A stretch of 64,000 nt of DNA, taken from contig JAATGT010000183.1 in the NCBI GenBank assembly GCA_015654525.1, positions 1 through 64,000 on the forward strand, read 5' to 3'. Both the position numbers and the translations under genes were made by a program. The notes beneath the pieces are model-generated. The model was not told the DNA's origin. It saw nothing but the letters and a program-made list of their open reading frames with translations, and made no database searches. Shown piece after piece: positions 41,756 through 50,978 of the stretch. Position 1 is the first letter of the stretch; each line of letters opens with the position of its first letter. This DNA is from Bacteroidales bacterium (GTDB taxonomy: Bacteria; Bacteroidota; Bacteroidia; Bacteroidales; Paludibacteraceae).

Positions 41756-42694
41756 TCAATTGAATTTTACGTTTCCGTACATTCCGATTTTAATTAATCC
41801 GTCATTCTTTACATTGATTTTTACAGCATAAACCAGATTGGCGCGTTCGTCGCGCGTTTGAATTGTTTTTGGAGTAAATTCTGCTTTACTTGAGATCCAG
41901 GCCAGCGTACCAGCGTAATCACGATTCTTATCTTTTCCAAAATCGGATGTTACCTTTACTTTATGTCCGATTTTAAGTTGGCTTAGCTGATCGGCAGTGA
42001 TATAAGCCCGAAGAATCATATGGTTGGTATCTGCTATTTTAAATAAAGCTTTTCCCGGTGAAGCCACTTCGCCCATTTCGGCATATTTTACCAGAACAGT
42101 TCCGGCTATCGGGCTTATAATTTTACACTTTTGCAGCTGATCATCGAGTTGTTCTGCCTGAAATGTTACCCCTTCACTATTGTCACTGATTCCCTGATTC
42201 GTAGTTTGTAATGTGGTCTTCTGAGCATCCAGTTGTTTCTCCAGTACGGCAATTTGTGCATTAATATCGTCTACTTGTTTTTGGTTGGACGCATTTGCTT
42301 TTACCAGATTCTCAAACCGTTTACGTTCAGATTTTGCTGTTGTGATTTGCTGTTGTATGGCAGCAATTTGTTTCTTTATATCAGGACGATTGCTTTGTAA
42401 GGCTTTCTTGTTGCTTATAATCTGTTGTTTGTGCAGGTAAAGCTGAGTGCTGTCAATTCGTCCAATCAACTCATTGCATGTAAGTGTTTGTCCTTCTTCA
42501 ATGTCGAATGAGAGAATTCTACCGGTTGCTTCAGCCGATACAATCACTTCTGTAGCTTCGAAAGTGCCGGAAGCATCGTAATCATCTTTCGATTTTCCAC
42601 AAGAAGTGAGCAAAGAGGAAAGAGTGAAGATTAGTAAGCCGTAAGTAAATGCCTTGCTGAAATAGGATCGACTTTTGATGATAGTTGTTTTCAT
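41756..42694 (-). CDS. HlyD-family periplasmic adaptor lipoprotein
   Basis: The 312-residue protein starts with a lipobox (LLTSCGK) after a signal segment. It then has the barrel-sandwich half EVIVSAEATGRILSFDIEEGQTL, a long coiled coil around 85-175 and the second lipoyl half KIISPIAGTVLVKYAEMGEVASPGKALF. It links the inner-membrane ABC unit to the TolC-type channel encoded just upstream. This is the YbhG-type adaptor of the operon. The start fits the N-terminal signal position. Confidence 0.93.
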   Translation of the reverse strand: MKTTIIKSRSYFSKAFTYGLLIFTLSSLLTSCGKSKDDYDASGTFEATEVIVSAEATGRILSFDIEEGQTLTCNELIGRIDSTQLYLHKQQIISNKKALQSNRPDIKKQIAAIQQQITTAKSERKRFENLVKANASNQKQVDDINAQIAVLEKQLDAQKTTLQTTNQGISDNSEGVTFQAEQLDDQLQKCKIISPIAGTVLVKYAEMGEVASPGKALFKIADTNHMILRAYITADQLSQLKIGHKVKVTSDFGKDKNRDYAGTLAWISSKAEFTPKTIQTRDERANLVYAVKINVKNDGLIKIGMYGNVKFN

Positions 42695-42709
42695 ATTCTG
42701 TATGCAGGA

Positions 42710-44002
42710 TTAATTATTTATATTGTTCTTAAGTTCATACACACTCATAATCAGTTGAATTTCGTGTAGTGACTTTAATTGTCTTGCCTGATTTTCGGCA
42801 TTTATTTCGCGAATCAGATCAGTGATAGTCAGTGTTCCATTATCCACCTTAGCTGAAGCCGATTTTTTTATGTTGGTACGTAAACGAATAATTTCGTCAT
42901 CGTTGGAGAGTGTAGACTGCAACTTTTCAATCTCTGTTTTTTGCTGTCTGGTTTTCAAATCGCTATTGAACAGAAAAGTTTCTTTCTGAATTTCGTTTGA
43001 CCGTTTGTTGATTTCCAGTTTAGTTATATTGTTTTTCTGCGTATATAAGCCACTAAAATTCCACGACAGTTTTAAACCTCCGATGTAAAAGGGCGAAAAT
43101 CCGGGTACAAACATATTCAGTCCTGGTTGTCCGTATCCTCCTTGTATAAATGCACCTAATCTGGGTCGGTTACCAGCATTCAACAGTAATTTCTGACTGT
43201 CATAGAGTTGGTTCTGGGCATTGAAAAGGGTTAGTTCCGGACGATGATTGGTTGTATCGTTCAAAACAGCAAGATTAATTTCCGGTTTAGCTAAGGATGT
43301 GCTTTCATCAATTTTCAATCGGGTAAAAACTGAAAGCATGATAAAATAGGATTTACGGGTGCTTTTTAATTCGGTGTCATGTTGAGTTGCATTTAATTGT
43401 TCCACTTTTAATGCATCTATGTCTGCCTGATTAGCCACTCCGTTTTGCTGATAGGCAATCACTCTGTTCAGATTAGTTGCCAACTCACTTTGCAGAATGT
43501 CGTTTTGTTTGATTTGCTCATCCAATAAAAGAATGCCGAAAAACAGCTGATTAACACGTTCGTTCAGTGAAAACAGATCTACTTCCAGCTTTTGTTTTTC
43601 TACTTCTGCACTTGCTTTGGTAGTTTTCTTTTGTGAAGAAATCATACCTCCGTCCCATATAACCTGACTGGCTTCTACTACCGCTTGATATTGATCTTTA
43701 TTCTGTGATGGAAAACTTATCGGAGTTTGCGATACTTTAGATAGAATCTGCCCCAAAACTGCCGGGATTTCGGTTACATCCGATTGATAGGTTGCTTTGG
43801 CCGAAAGTGAAAGCTGAGGTAAATATCCTTTGTTAGCGTTGCTCAAATTAAACTGAGTGGTTTGTTCTATCAGTCCGTATTGTTGTATTAGCGGATAATT
43901 AGCTTTTGCTTTTGCCTGACATTCATCCAGAGTGAGTTGCTGTGAAAATGAAGCTAAAGGGACAACAAGTAATAGCAGGCTGTTTAAAATCAATCTTTTC
44001 AT
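42710..44002 (-). CDS. TolC-family outer-membrane efflux protein
   Basis: The 430-residue protein starts with a signal peptide (MKRLILNSLLLLVVPLASFS) and opens with LTLDECQAKAKANYPLI, typical of TolC-like proteins. It has two helical-barrel repeats with NQADIDALKVEQLNAT and TITDLIREINAENQ. It forms the trimeric channel for export with the HlyD adaptor and ABC genes that follow. It starts 11 bases after the tetR stop. Confidence 0.94.
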   Translation of the reverse strand: MKRLILNSLLLLVVPLASFSQQLTLDECQAKAKANYPLIQQYGLIEQTTQFNLSNANKGYLPQLSLSAKATYQSDVTEIPAVLGQILSKVSQTPISFPSQNKDQYQAVVEASQVIWDGGMISSQKKTTKASAEVEKQKLEVDLFSLNERVNQLFFGILLLDEQIKQNDILQSELATNLNRVIAYQQNGVANQADIDALKVEQLNATQHDTELKSTRKSYFIMLSVFTRLKIDESTSLAKPEINLAVLNDTTNHRPELTLFNAQNQLYDSQKLLLNAGNRPRLGAFIQGGYGQPGLNMFVPGFSPFYIGGLKLSWNFSGLYTQKNNITKLEINKRSNEIQKETFLFNSDLKTRQQKTEIEKLQSTLSNDDEIIRLRTNIKKSASAKVDNGTLTITDLIREINAENQARQLKSLHEIQLIMSVYELKNNINN

Positions 44003-44013
44003 ATTGAGTTGTA

Positions 44014-44637
44014 TTAGGGTCTTATATATCGAAGTACTACCTGTACGTTCTCTTCTCTTCGGTGTTCAATGACTTCTTTGGCTTGTTCCTCGGTCCATTG
44101 CAACAAGCCGGTACTCATAGGTAGCATGATGAAGCATCCTACATTTTGCGTTACCATAGTCATAACAATGTCGAGCATATCGACTTTGCGAACACGTCCA
44201 GCTGCAATTTCCTTTTGCAGTTCTGCATTCATATGCGACAAAAGTTCTTGTGGCATTGGTTGCAAGTTTTCTCTTATACTCTGAATTTGTTCTGGCAGAC
44301 GAACAAGTTCATTGGACACCAACAGAGGCAACTTTGGATTTTGACGTAGCAGATCAAAATGAGATTCGACAACCCGCCTCACTTTTTCTTCGAATGATAA
44401 ATTCTCCATATTCTTTTTCTCGAAGATATGTTCAAAGAAGTTTTTAAATTTTTGTTCGAAGATGGTGTTGAATAGATTCTCTTTTGTCCGGAAATAGTAA
44501 TGAACCAATGCCTGATTGCAACCTACCGTTTTTGCAATTTGGGTGGTTGAAGTCGACGCAAATCCTTTTTCTAAAAAGAGCTGTTCCGCAACAGTCAATA
44601 TGGTTTGTTCAGTCGTTTGTTCGCTTTTAATGCTCAT
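44014..44637 (-). CDS. TetR-family transcriptional regulator
   Basis: The 207-residue protein has the TetR helix-turn-helix at about 10-55 (ILTVAEQLFLEKGFASTSTTQIAKTVGCNQALVHYYFRTKENLFNTIFEQ), followed by a ligand domain with a C-terminal TetR_C-like region. It is the first gene of the export operon, tightly linked to tolC, and probably represses it. A perfect dyad lies just upstream. Confidence 0.93.
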   Translation of the reverse strand: MSIKSEQTTEQTILTVAEQLFLEKGFASTSTTQIAKTVGCNQALVHYYFRTKENLFNTIFEQKFKNFFEHIFEKKNMENLSFEEKVRRVVESHFDLLRQNPKLPLLVSNELVRLPEQIQSIRENLQPMPQELLSHMNAELQKEIAAGRVRKVDMLDIVMTMVTQNVGCFIMLPMSTGLLQWTEEQAKEVIEHRREENVQVVLRYIRP

Positions 44638-44652
44638 GTTTAATGATTGTAT

Positions 44653-44668
44653 TTAATAAGTCTATTAA
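44653..44668. promoter_or_regulatory. Candidate operator of the TetR-controlled operon
   Basis: TTAATA-AGTC-TATTAA is a perfect 6+6 dyad with a 4-base spacer, 16 bases before the tetR start codon and next to a TTTCTTTG box (44675-44682 on the minus strand). This spacing is usual for an autorepressed TetR gene. Confidence 0.5.
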
Positions 44669-44767
44669 TTAGCTGCAAAGAAACAGCTTTTATTTGAAGA
44701 ATCGCTTTTGTCTAGAATAAATATTTATTACAACTAAAAACTTTAACTATTTAGTACAAGTTAAAAA

Positions 44768-44809
44768 CAACAATAGCTGATCTAACATTCATTAAATCAG
44801 CCATTGTTT
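44768..44809 (-). terminator. Terminator of the DUF4249/receptor operon
   Basis: AAACAATAGCTGAT and ATCAGCCATTGTTT form a stem with one mismatch, followed by a TTGTTTTTAA tract in the minus direction, after the DUF4249 stop. Confidence 0.7.
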
Positions 44810-44827
44810 CTTTTATCTACCATGTAA

Positions 44828-45619
44828 TCAATGATAAATAATTGAGTCTTGACGTACAGTACAAGCACTGAAATAGCCTAATGCTCCGTTACTGATGTTC
44901 GACGTGGGATTTGTAGGGGAAGTAGATTGATCGCTGTTTCCTTTTGTGGTTCGGAAATATTCATATACACCTTTATCTATGCATTCAAATTGTATTTTCA
45001 CTTTGTCACCGCTTTGTAATACACTATCTTCTTTAATTGATGATGATCCGAGTGAATAGGTGATAATCTTTCCGGGATAAAGTTTATCATTTCCCACATT
45101 TACTCCGGTTTTCAGACTATCATTAATATATTCGAGAACACGGTAGTAGTTATCAATGTCTGGTGGATCTTGAAAATCAAATGCGACTTCTCTGCCATTT
45201 CCAACATCACTTTTCCGAATATAAATTCGGTCTATGTTTACTGGTTCCGGCATAGTAGATAGAGCTGTATATGTTTTACCTTCGGTTTCGACCGTTAATG
45301 TATAGGTCACTCCCGATTTTCCTTTTAGTGTAGATGTAATATACGTACCCGGGCTGGATTCTGTCAAGGTTTCGGAGTTTCCCAAATTATCGCTGATCGT
45401 AACCCTGGCATTTGTAACAGCCGGAAAGATGTTGGGCTCCGTAAAAGCTACTGTTTTTGATATTTGTATTTTATAGGGCCCGTCGTGATCAAATACATTG
45501 CCCTGTATGACAATACTTGGTGAAGACGTGTCCAGCTTGAGATCAATTACTTTTTCGCAGGATGAAAAAAAGCAGATTAATAGTAGGAATATAGTCAGCT
45601 GAATTATATGATGTTTCAT
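44828..45619 (-). CDS. DUF4249 outer-membrane lipoprotein
   Basis: I use the ATG at 45619 (MKHHIIQLTIFLLLICFFSSCEK, 263 residues), which gives a signal peptide with lipobox FFSSC; the track start adds 30 residues without meaning. The body is beta-rich with VIQGNVFDHDGPYKIQISKTVAF and GVTYTLTVETEGKTYTALSTMPEP, as in the Bacteroidota DUF4249 lipoproteins. Such genes are often paired with a TonB receptor, as here, where the receptor stop lies four bases upstream. A SusD-like partner role is possible. Confidence 0.88.
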   Translation of the reverse strand: MKHHIIQLTIFLLLICFFSSCEKVIDLKLDTSSPSIVIQGNVFDHDGPYKIQISKTVAFTEPNIFPAVTNARVTISDNLGNSETLTESSPGTYITSTLKGKSGVTYTLTVETEGKTYTALSTMPEPVNIDRIYIRKSDVGNGREVAFDFQDPPDIDNYYRVLEYINDSLKTGVNVGNDKLYPGKIITYSLGSSSIKEDSVLQSGDKVKIQFECIDKGVYEYFRTTKGNSDQSTSPTNPTSNISNGALGYFSACTVRQDSIIYH

Positions 45620-45623
45620 TCTT

Positions 45624-47942
45624 TTAGAATTTGAAATTATAAGAAAATGAAGGAACAAACTTGAATAAAGTTGTTTGAATTGCTTCTGTTTTAGTCGGAT
45701 CCAATTCATTGTTTCTGAATCGAATCATGTACGCATTATCTCGTCCGTAGGCATTGTATATGGAGAATGTCCAGCTTGATTCAAAGTCTTTGGTCTTTTT
45801 TACAAGCCATGTAGCTCCAAAATCCAGACGATGATAGGCAGGCATTCTGTTGGCATTTCGATTGGAATAATACATCATCGTTTTTCCGTCTATCTGGTAT
45901 TTTGCGGTAGGAAACGTAACAGCATTGCCAGTGTTATAAACCCAGGTTGAAGAGAAAGTCCAGTGTTTGTTCAGTTCGTAGATACCCACTATCGAAATAT
46001 CGTGCGTTTTATCCTGTCTTGCCGGATAATAATTACCATTGTTTATACCATCAAACTGGCGTTCGGTCCGCGATAGGGTATAACTGATCCAACCATTAAA
46101 CTTACCGTATTTTTTTTTCAGAAACATTTCCAGTCCGTAAGCACGCCCTTTTCCAAATAAAATCTGTGATTCAACATTCTCATTAAAGTTGAGTTCGGCT
46201 CCTGTTTTATAATCAATTTGATTCTGAAGCTTTTTGTAATAAATCTCAGTAAAAAACTCATATTGATTATCTGCAAAGTTACGGTAATATCCCAGCGATA
46301 CCTGATCGGAAATTTCCGGTTTTACATTATTACTACTCGGAATCCATAAATCAGTGGGGCTACCTGAGGTAGAATTGGACAACTGATGTAAATTCTGCAC
46401 ATTGCGGGAATAAGAGGCTTTCAGAGAACTGGCATCATTCAAAATATAATTAAAGCTGACGCGTGGTTCGATGTTGAAATAGGTTCTCATAAACTGACCG
46501 GTTTTATAAGTCATCGTATCTCTGGGGTCAGCAATAGAATCGTACGTGTAAAATTTACCCGGTCCCAGGATACTGAAAGTCGTGAAGCGTGCACCGTACT
46601 CCATACTTAGTTTCTTTGACAGACTATACTGATGGGAGATGTAAATGGCATTTTCCCAAGCATGTTTGTTTGTCAAACTTTTTAAATCCACGTCGCTGAT
46701 GGCGGTAATGATTCCGGGGATTATTTTATGAAGGGTGGAGTTAATGCCAAACCGCAGAGTACTGTTATTGCCCGAGTATAGCTGTAAGTCTTGTTTCAAA
46801 CTATAGTCCTGAATACGGGAGATAATATTCATTTCGATTCCATTATTCACATTAATCTTGTAATTATAGTTGCTGAATATTAGTGAAGTGTTTGAAAATA
46901 GACGATCGGAAACCAGGTGATTCAACCGAATGGTAGCTGTACTGTTTCCCCAGTGTATACCATAGGTATTGCTTAATCCCAAGACATCCCTTCCAAAATA
47001 TCCGGACAGGAAAATACGGTTCTTATTATTTATCCGATAGTTGGCTTTTACATTAAAGTCGTAAAAGTATAGGCGTGCATTGTTTATTGTGCTGTCGTTA
47101 GACAGTTTTGCGAATAAGTCGGCGTATGTTCTGCGGGCGGAGATGATAAACGAACCCTTGTCTTTTACAATAGGGCCTTCGAGTGTTACCCGGGAAGAAA
47201 TTAATCCAATTCCACCACTGACCGATAACTTCTTATCATTACCATCATTCATCTTTATATCCAGTACCGATGATAGTCTTCCACCATATTCTGCCGGTTC
47301 ATTTCCTTTGTATACCGAAATGTCTTTAATGGCATCGGAATTGAAAACCGAGAAAAACCCCATCAAGTGGGAGGCGTTATACACGGTGGCTTCATCGAGC
47401 AATATCAGATTTTGATCGGTAGCGCCACCACGAACATTAAATCCACTGCTACCTTCACCGGCCGATTTGATTCCAGGTAGTAACTGAATGGTTTTTAAAA
47501 CATCTTTTTCTCCAAAAATAACCGGTATGTTTTTTAGATCTTTGGTGTCAAGCTTTTGCACGCCCATCTGGAGCTTGGTAATATTCTCATTCTTTCGCTG
47601 ACTCGAAACCACTACCTCTTTCAGTTCATTTACCTGTTCGGTAAGTTGGAAATCAAGCTTCTGGGATTGGTTTAAATTCACGGTTTGAACCTGTGGTGTA
47701 TAACCCATAAACTGTGCTGAGATTTGATAATGTCCCGCAGGCAAGGTGATAGAGTAATAACCGTAGGTATTGGCCGAAGATCCGGTGCCGGGAAGTTCTT
47801 TGACTGTTACCGTTGCACCAATCATATCTTCTCCTGTTTTTGCATCCCTGACGTAACCACTGATCGTAAAGTGCTGTTGAGCATTTACGGAATAAACCAA
47901 ACAAGTAAAAAAAATAAAGATATATAATTTGCTTCTGTGCAT
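45624..47942 (-). CDS. TonB-dependent outer-membrane receptor with carboxypeptidase-like N-terminal domain
   Basis: I use the ATG at 47942 (MHRSKLYIFIFFTCLVYSVNAQ, 772 residues). A CarboxypepD_reg-like domain follows the signal (HFTISGYVRDAKTGEDMIGATVTVKEL), then the plug with KDVLKTIQLLPGIKSAGEGSSGFNVRGGATDQNLILLDEATVYNASHLMGFFSVFN, then the 22-strand-type barrel ending in PSFSYNFKF. The track start is too early, reading into the region before the signal. It forms a two-gene unit with the DUF4249 lipoprotein. The ligand is unknown. Confidence 0.95.
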   Translation of the reverse strand: MHRSKLYIFIFFTCLVYSVNAQQHFTISGYVRDAKTGEDMIGATVTVKELPGTGSSANTYGYYSITLPAGHYQISAQFMGYTPQVQTVNLNQSQKLDFQLTEQVNELKEVVVSSQRKNENITKLQMGVQKLDTKDLKNIPVIFGEKDVLKTIQLLPGIKSAGEGSSGFNVRGGATDQNLILLDEATVYNASHLMGFFSVFNSDAIKDISVYKGNEPAEYGGRLSSVLDIKMNDGNDKKLSVSGGIGLISSRVTLEGPIVKDKGSFIISARRTYADLFAKLSNDSTINNARLYFYDFNVKANYRINNKNRIFLSGYFGRDVLGLSNTYGIHWGNSTATIRLNHLVSDRLFSNTSLIFSNYNYKINVNNGIEMNIISRIQDYSLKQDLQLYSGNNSTLRFGINSTLHKIIPGIITAISDVDLKSLTNKHAWENAIYISHQYSLSKKLSMEYGARFTTFSILGPGKFYTYDSIADPRDTMTYKTGQFMRTYFNIEPRVSFNYILNDASSLKASYSRNVQNLHQLSNSTSGSPTDLWIPSSNNVKPEISDQVSLGYYRNFADNQYEFFTEIYYKKLQNQIDYKTGAELNFNENVESQILFGKGRAYGLEMFLKKKYGKFNGWISYTLSRTERQFDGINNGNYYPARQDKTHDISIVGIYELNKHWTFSSTWVYNTGNAVTFPTAKYQIDGKTMMYYSNRNANRMPAYHRLDFGATWLVKKTKDFESSWTFSIYNAYGRDNAYMIRFRNNELDPTKTEAIQTTLFKFVPSFSYNFKF

Positions 47943-48157
47943 GTTTGTCTCAATAATGAAGGAATGCCTTGTTTGTGCTGATCGGATTTGACCTTTCAAC
48001 CAATTCAAGTGAATTAACGCAAAATTAATCGGATTGTTTCATATATGCAACTTATTCACAAAAGTTTACAGACTAATAGTTTTATGTAAATATATTTAAG
48101 TTGAAACGGACCGGAAACAGACCGATAGATAGATAGTAAAGAATGTATTCCGACGGA

Positions 48158-49666
48158 TTATTTTCGGAATGATTGATAAGCTTTTCCCAGTGCGGCTATA
48201 GTATCACCGGACATAAGCGATTCTTCCGATTGGGTTTCCAACGCCAGATCACCTGCCAGTCCGTGAAGATAAACAGCTGTTTTAGCTGCATCTTCCGGGA
48301 AGTAACCCTGTGCCAACAATCCCACTAGTATGCCGGTTAATACATCACCCGACCCGGCTGTAGCCATGCCGGAGTTTCCGGTACTATTGAAGTACAGTTT
48401 AGCGTCGGGAGTGGCAATGATGGTATACGTTCCTTTCAGAATAATGATCAGTTCCAGATCCTGAGCAGCCAGTGAAGCTTTTTTCATTCGTTCGTATGTC
48501 GAGATGCTGGGTCCAAAAAGCCGGTCAAATTCTTTCGGGTGTGGAGTCAGTATACTATTTTCAGGAATCAGTTTCAACAAATCCTTGTGTTGGGATAAAA
48601 TGTTGAGGGCATCGGCATCCAGTACGCAGGGTTTATGCTGTTTCTTCAGAAAGTTTTTCAGCATTTCCGTAGTTTCGGCATGAACGCCTATTCCCGGTCC
48701 GATAGCAATAGCATTATGTTTTTCAGACGCCTCTACATTGCTCACCAGGTCGGTGGCATAGTCGGATTGGAAGATTACTTCCGGAATAATGGTTTGCACA
48801 ATGTTTCGGTTGCATTCCGGTCCGTGAATAGTTACCAATCCGGCTCCTGATCTGAGTGCAGCTTTAGCAGCTAATACCGAAGCACCCGACATTCCTTTAC
48901 TGCCTGCCACAATAAGTGCATGACCAAAAGTTCCTTTGTGCGAAAACTTCGACCTTTTTTTGATTAGAGAGGCAATATCCTCTTTTTCGAGATAATAAAA
49001 ATCGCTTTCAGTTTCTTCAATTGCTGCAGGATGAATGCCAATGTCAACCATTTTCCATTCGCCCACGTAAATTTCATTTTCAGGAAACAAAAATGCCAGT
49101 TTGGGACATTGCAAACTGAAGGTATAGTCGGCTTGTACGATGACTGACTTTTCATGGAGTGGGTTTTCTTCGCCCAGTAAACCCGAAGGCACATCGATAG
49201 CTACTACGGTATACGCACTACGATTAATCCATTTTACCGCTTCAGCAAAAATACCGGTCAGTATCCGGTTAATTCCCGAACCAAAAAGACCATCAATAAT
49301 AATGGTGTCATTCGTGATCTCAGGAACTGCGAATTTTTCGGAAAGTTCGGTTAACACATCGGGATACATTTCCACCAAGCGATTCCGGTTTGTTTCACAG
49401 TCTTTCGAAAGCTTATCCGCATGCAGCAAAATGACTTTTACATCAAGCCTTGTATGAAGAAGCATGCGCGCCAATGCCAGTGCATCACCGCCATTGTTAC
49501 CCGGTCCGGCCAGAATAAGTACAGGCCGCTGATACGGGAAAGTTTCTAAATAGGATGTGTAAAGAGCGTCGGCTGCTCTTTCCATTAAATCAATGGAAGT
49601 AATCGGCTCATACTCGATGGTATACTTGTCCAGTTGACGAATCTGAGTTGTTGCGAAAAACTTCAT
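48158..49666 (-). CDS. nnrDE: Bifunctional NAD(P)HX epimerase and ADP/ATP-dependent dehydratase
   Basis: The 502-residue protein repairs hydrated NAD(P)H. The N-terminal epimerase (YjeF_N, about 1-210) has LAGPGNNGGDALALARML and the catalytic region VVAIDVPSGLLGE. The C-terminal dehydratase (about 225-500) has FGHALIVAGSKGMSGASVLAAKAALRSGAG, HPKEFDRLFG and GNSGMATAGSGDVLTGI. The fused layout is the common bacterial one. It follows rlmF on the same strand by 18 bases. Confidence 0.96.
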   Translation of the reverse strand: MKFFATTQIRQLDKYTIEYEPITSIDLMERAADALYTSYLETFPYQRPVLILAGPGNNGGDALALARMLLHTRLDVKVILLHADKLSKDCETNRNRLVEMYPDVLTELSEKFAVPEITNDTIIIDGLFGSGINRILTGIFAEAVKWINRSAYTVVAIDVPSGLLGEENPLHEKSVIVQADYTFSLQCPKLAFLFPENEIYVGEWKMVDIGIHPAAIEETESDFYYLEKEDIASLIKKRSKFSHKGTFGHALIVAGSKGMSGASVLAAKAALRSGAGLVTIHGPECNRNIVQTIIPEVIFQSDYATDLVSNVEASEKHNAIAIGPGIGVHAETTEMLKNFLKKQHKPCVLDADALNILSQHKDLLKLIPENSILTPHPKEFDRLFGPSISTYERMKKASLAAQDLELIIILKGTYTIIATPDAKLYFNSTGNSGMATAGSGDVLTGILVGLLAQGYFPEDAAKTAVYLHGLAGDLALETQSEESLMSGDTIAALGKAYQSFRK

Positions 49667-49684
49667 AGAATGAATTATTTTAAA

Positions 49685-50665
49685 TTATTGAAAAGCATTA
49701 CTTGCCCAACGAGTGCTTATCCAACCATTCTGTTGGTCTTTTTTCAGGAAGGTCCATGCTACAATGCGACTCACTTTTGTTCCCTGATTCATCGGAATGG
49801 TTTTTACTTCCAACGCTCCGGCATGTTTCAGGGCTTCATATACACCGGGCAGATGCGATTGTTTTGATATTTGGGTAGTAAACCAAAAGCAATTGGACCC
49901 AAACTGCTTGCTTTGACGAATCATGTCGCGCACAAAACGTTCTTCGCCACCGTCACACCATAGTTCGGAGTTCTGACCACCAAAGTTCAGCGTGGGAGTA
50001 GTTATTTTTTTATGATTCAAGCTGCTTAGTTTTTTGAGTGTTCCTTCCTGCGCTTCTTCGGCTGAAGAATGGAAAGGCGGATTGCAAATAGTCACGTCAA
50101 CAGGTTCACTGCGTTCCATGATGCCATGAAAAATGTCTTTGGGATTTTCCTGATAACGAAGATCAACATTTCGGTTCAAAAAATTATTGTAGGTGATGAT
50201 CTTGGTTGCCGAGTCAAGCGCTGAGGTATCAGTATCCGATCCGATAAAAGACCAACCATACTCCTTATTCCCAATGATAGGGAACACACAACTGGCACCA
50301 ACGCCAATATCCATACACCGGATTTTGAATCCGGTTGGAATTTTCCCGTTATTACTGGATGCCAACAGATCGGCAACGAGATGAATATAATCGGCTCTGC
50401 CCGGAATAGGCGGACACAGATAACCACTCGGAATATCCCAGTATTCAACGCCGTAATATTGTTTCAGCAAAGCTTTGTTCAACCATTTTACCGCTTTCGG
50501 GTTGGCAAAGTCTATCGACTCGTTGCCGTAGGCATTGGGTTTTACATATTTGCCCAGTTCCGGACAAGTAATGATGAGTTGTTTAAAGTCATAAAGTCCC
50601 CGGTGTTTGTTTCGGGGATGTAAAACGGTTTTCTCTGTCGGTAGTTCTTTTTTTATATCGGGCAT
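49685..50665 (-). CDS. rlmF: 23S rRNA (adenine(1618)-N6)-methyltransferase
   Basis: RlmF methylates A1618 of 23S rRNA using S-adenosylmethionine. I use the ATG at 50665 (MPDIKKELPTEKTVLHPRNKHRGLYDFKQL, 326 residues); the track start adds 13 residues. The SAM site is RCMDIGVGASCVFPIIG, and the catalytic NPPF motif is in VTICNPPFHSSAEEA. HPRNKHRGLYDF and WDIPSGYLCPPIPGRADYIH are family hallmarks. It lies just upstream of nnrDE. Confidence 0.95.
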   Translation of the reverse strand: MPDIKKELPTEKTVLHPRNKHRGLYDFKQLIITCPELGKYVKPNAYGNESIDFANPKAVKWLNKALLKQYYGVEYWDIPSGYLCPPIPGRADYIHLVADLLASSNNGKIPTGFKIRCMDIGVGASCVFPIIGNKEYGWSFIGSDTDTSALDSATKIITYNNFLNRNVDLRYQENPKDIFHGIMERSEPVDVTICNPPFHSSAEEAQEGTLKKLSSLNHKKITTPTLNFGGQNSELWCDGGEERFVRDMIRQSKQFGSNCFWFTTQISKQSHLPGVYEALKHAGALEVKTIPMNQGTKVSRIVAWTFLKKDQQNGWISTRWASNAFQ

Positions 50666-50978
50666 CTGGGTTGAATTTGTTCGTTTGATTGCAAAGGTAA
50701 ACAATGTCTGCGTAGTTTAATCCGATTTTGTCAGGATAATTCACTTTCACTGCTCAGCCGTTTCATTATTCCACCTTATTCCTCTCATTTTTCTCCAAAC
50801 CCCTGATTTTTTGAACCAAAAAGAGCGATTCGGTAGCACATCACTTGCCAAAATTTCGGAAAATTGCATAAATACACAAGCAATTTATTGTAAATCAAAA
50901 CATTTGACCGCCGAACTTGTTCTAACGCCATGTACTTGAAAAGCAGTACATGAATTTATTTACAATAACAAACTGAAT

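Noticed and set aside
48120-48140. GATAGATAGATAG short tandem repeat
   Set aside because: Only about three tetranucleotide units; too short to mean anything.
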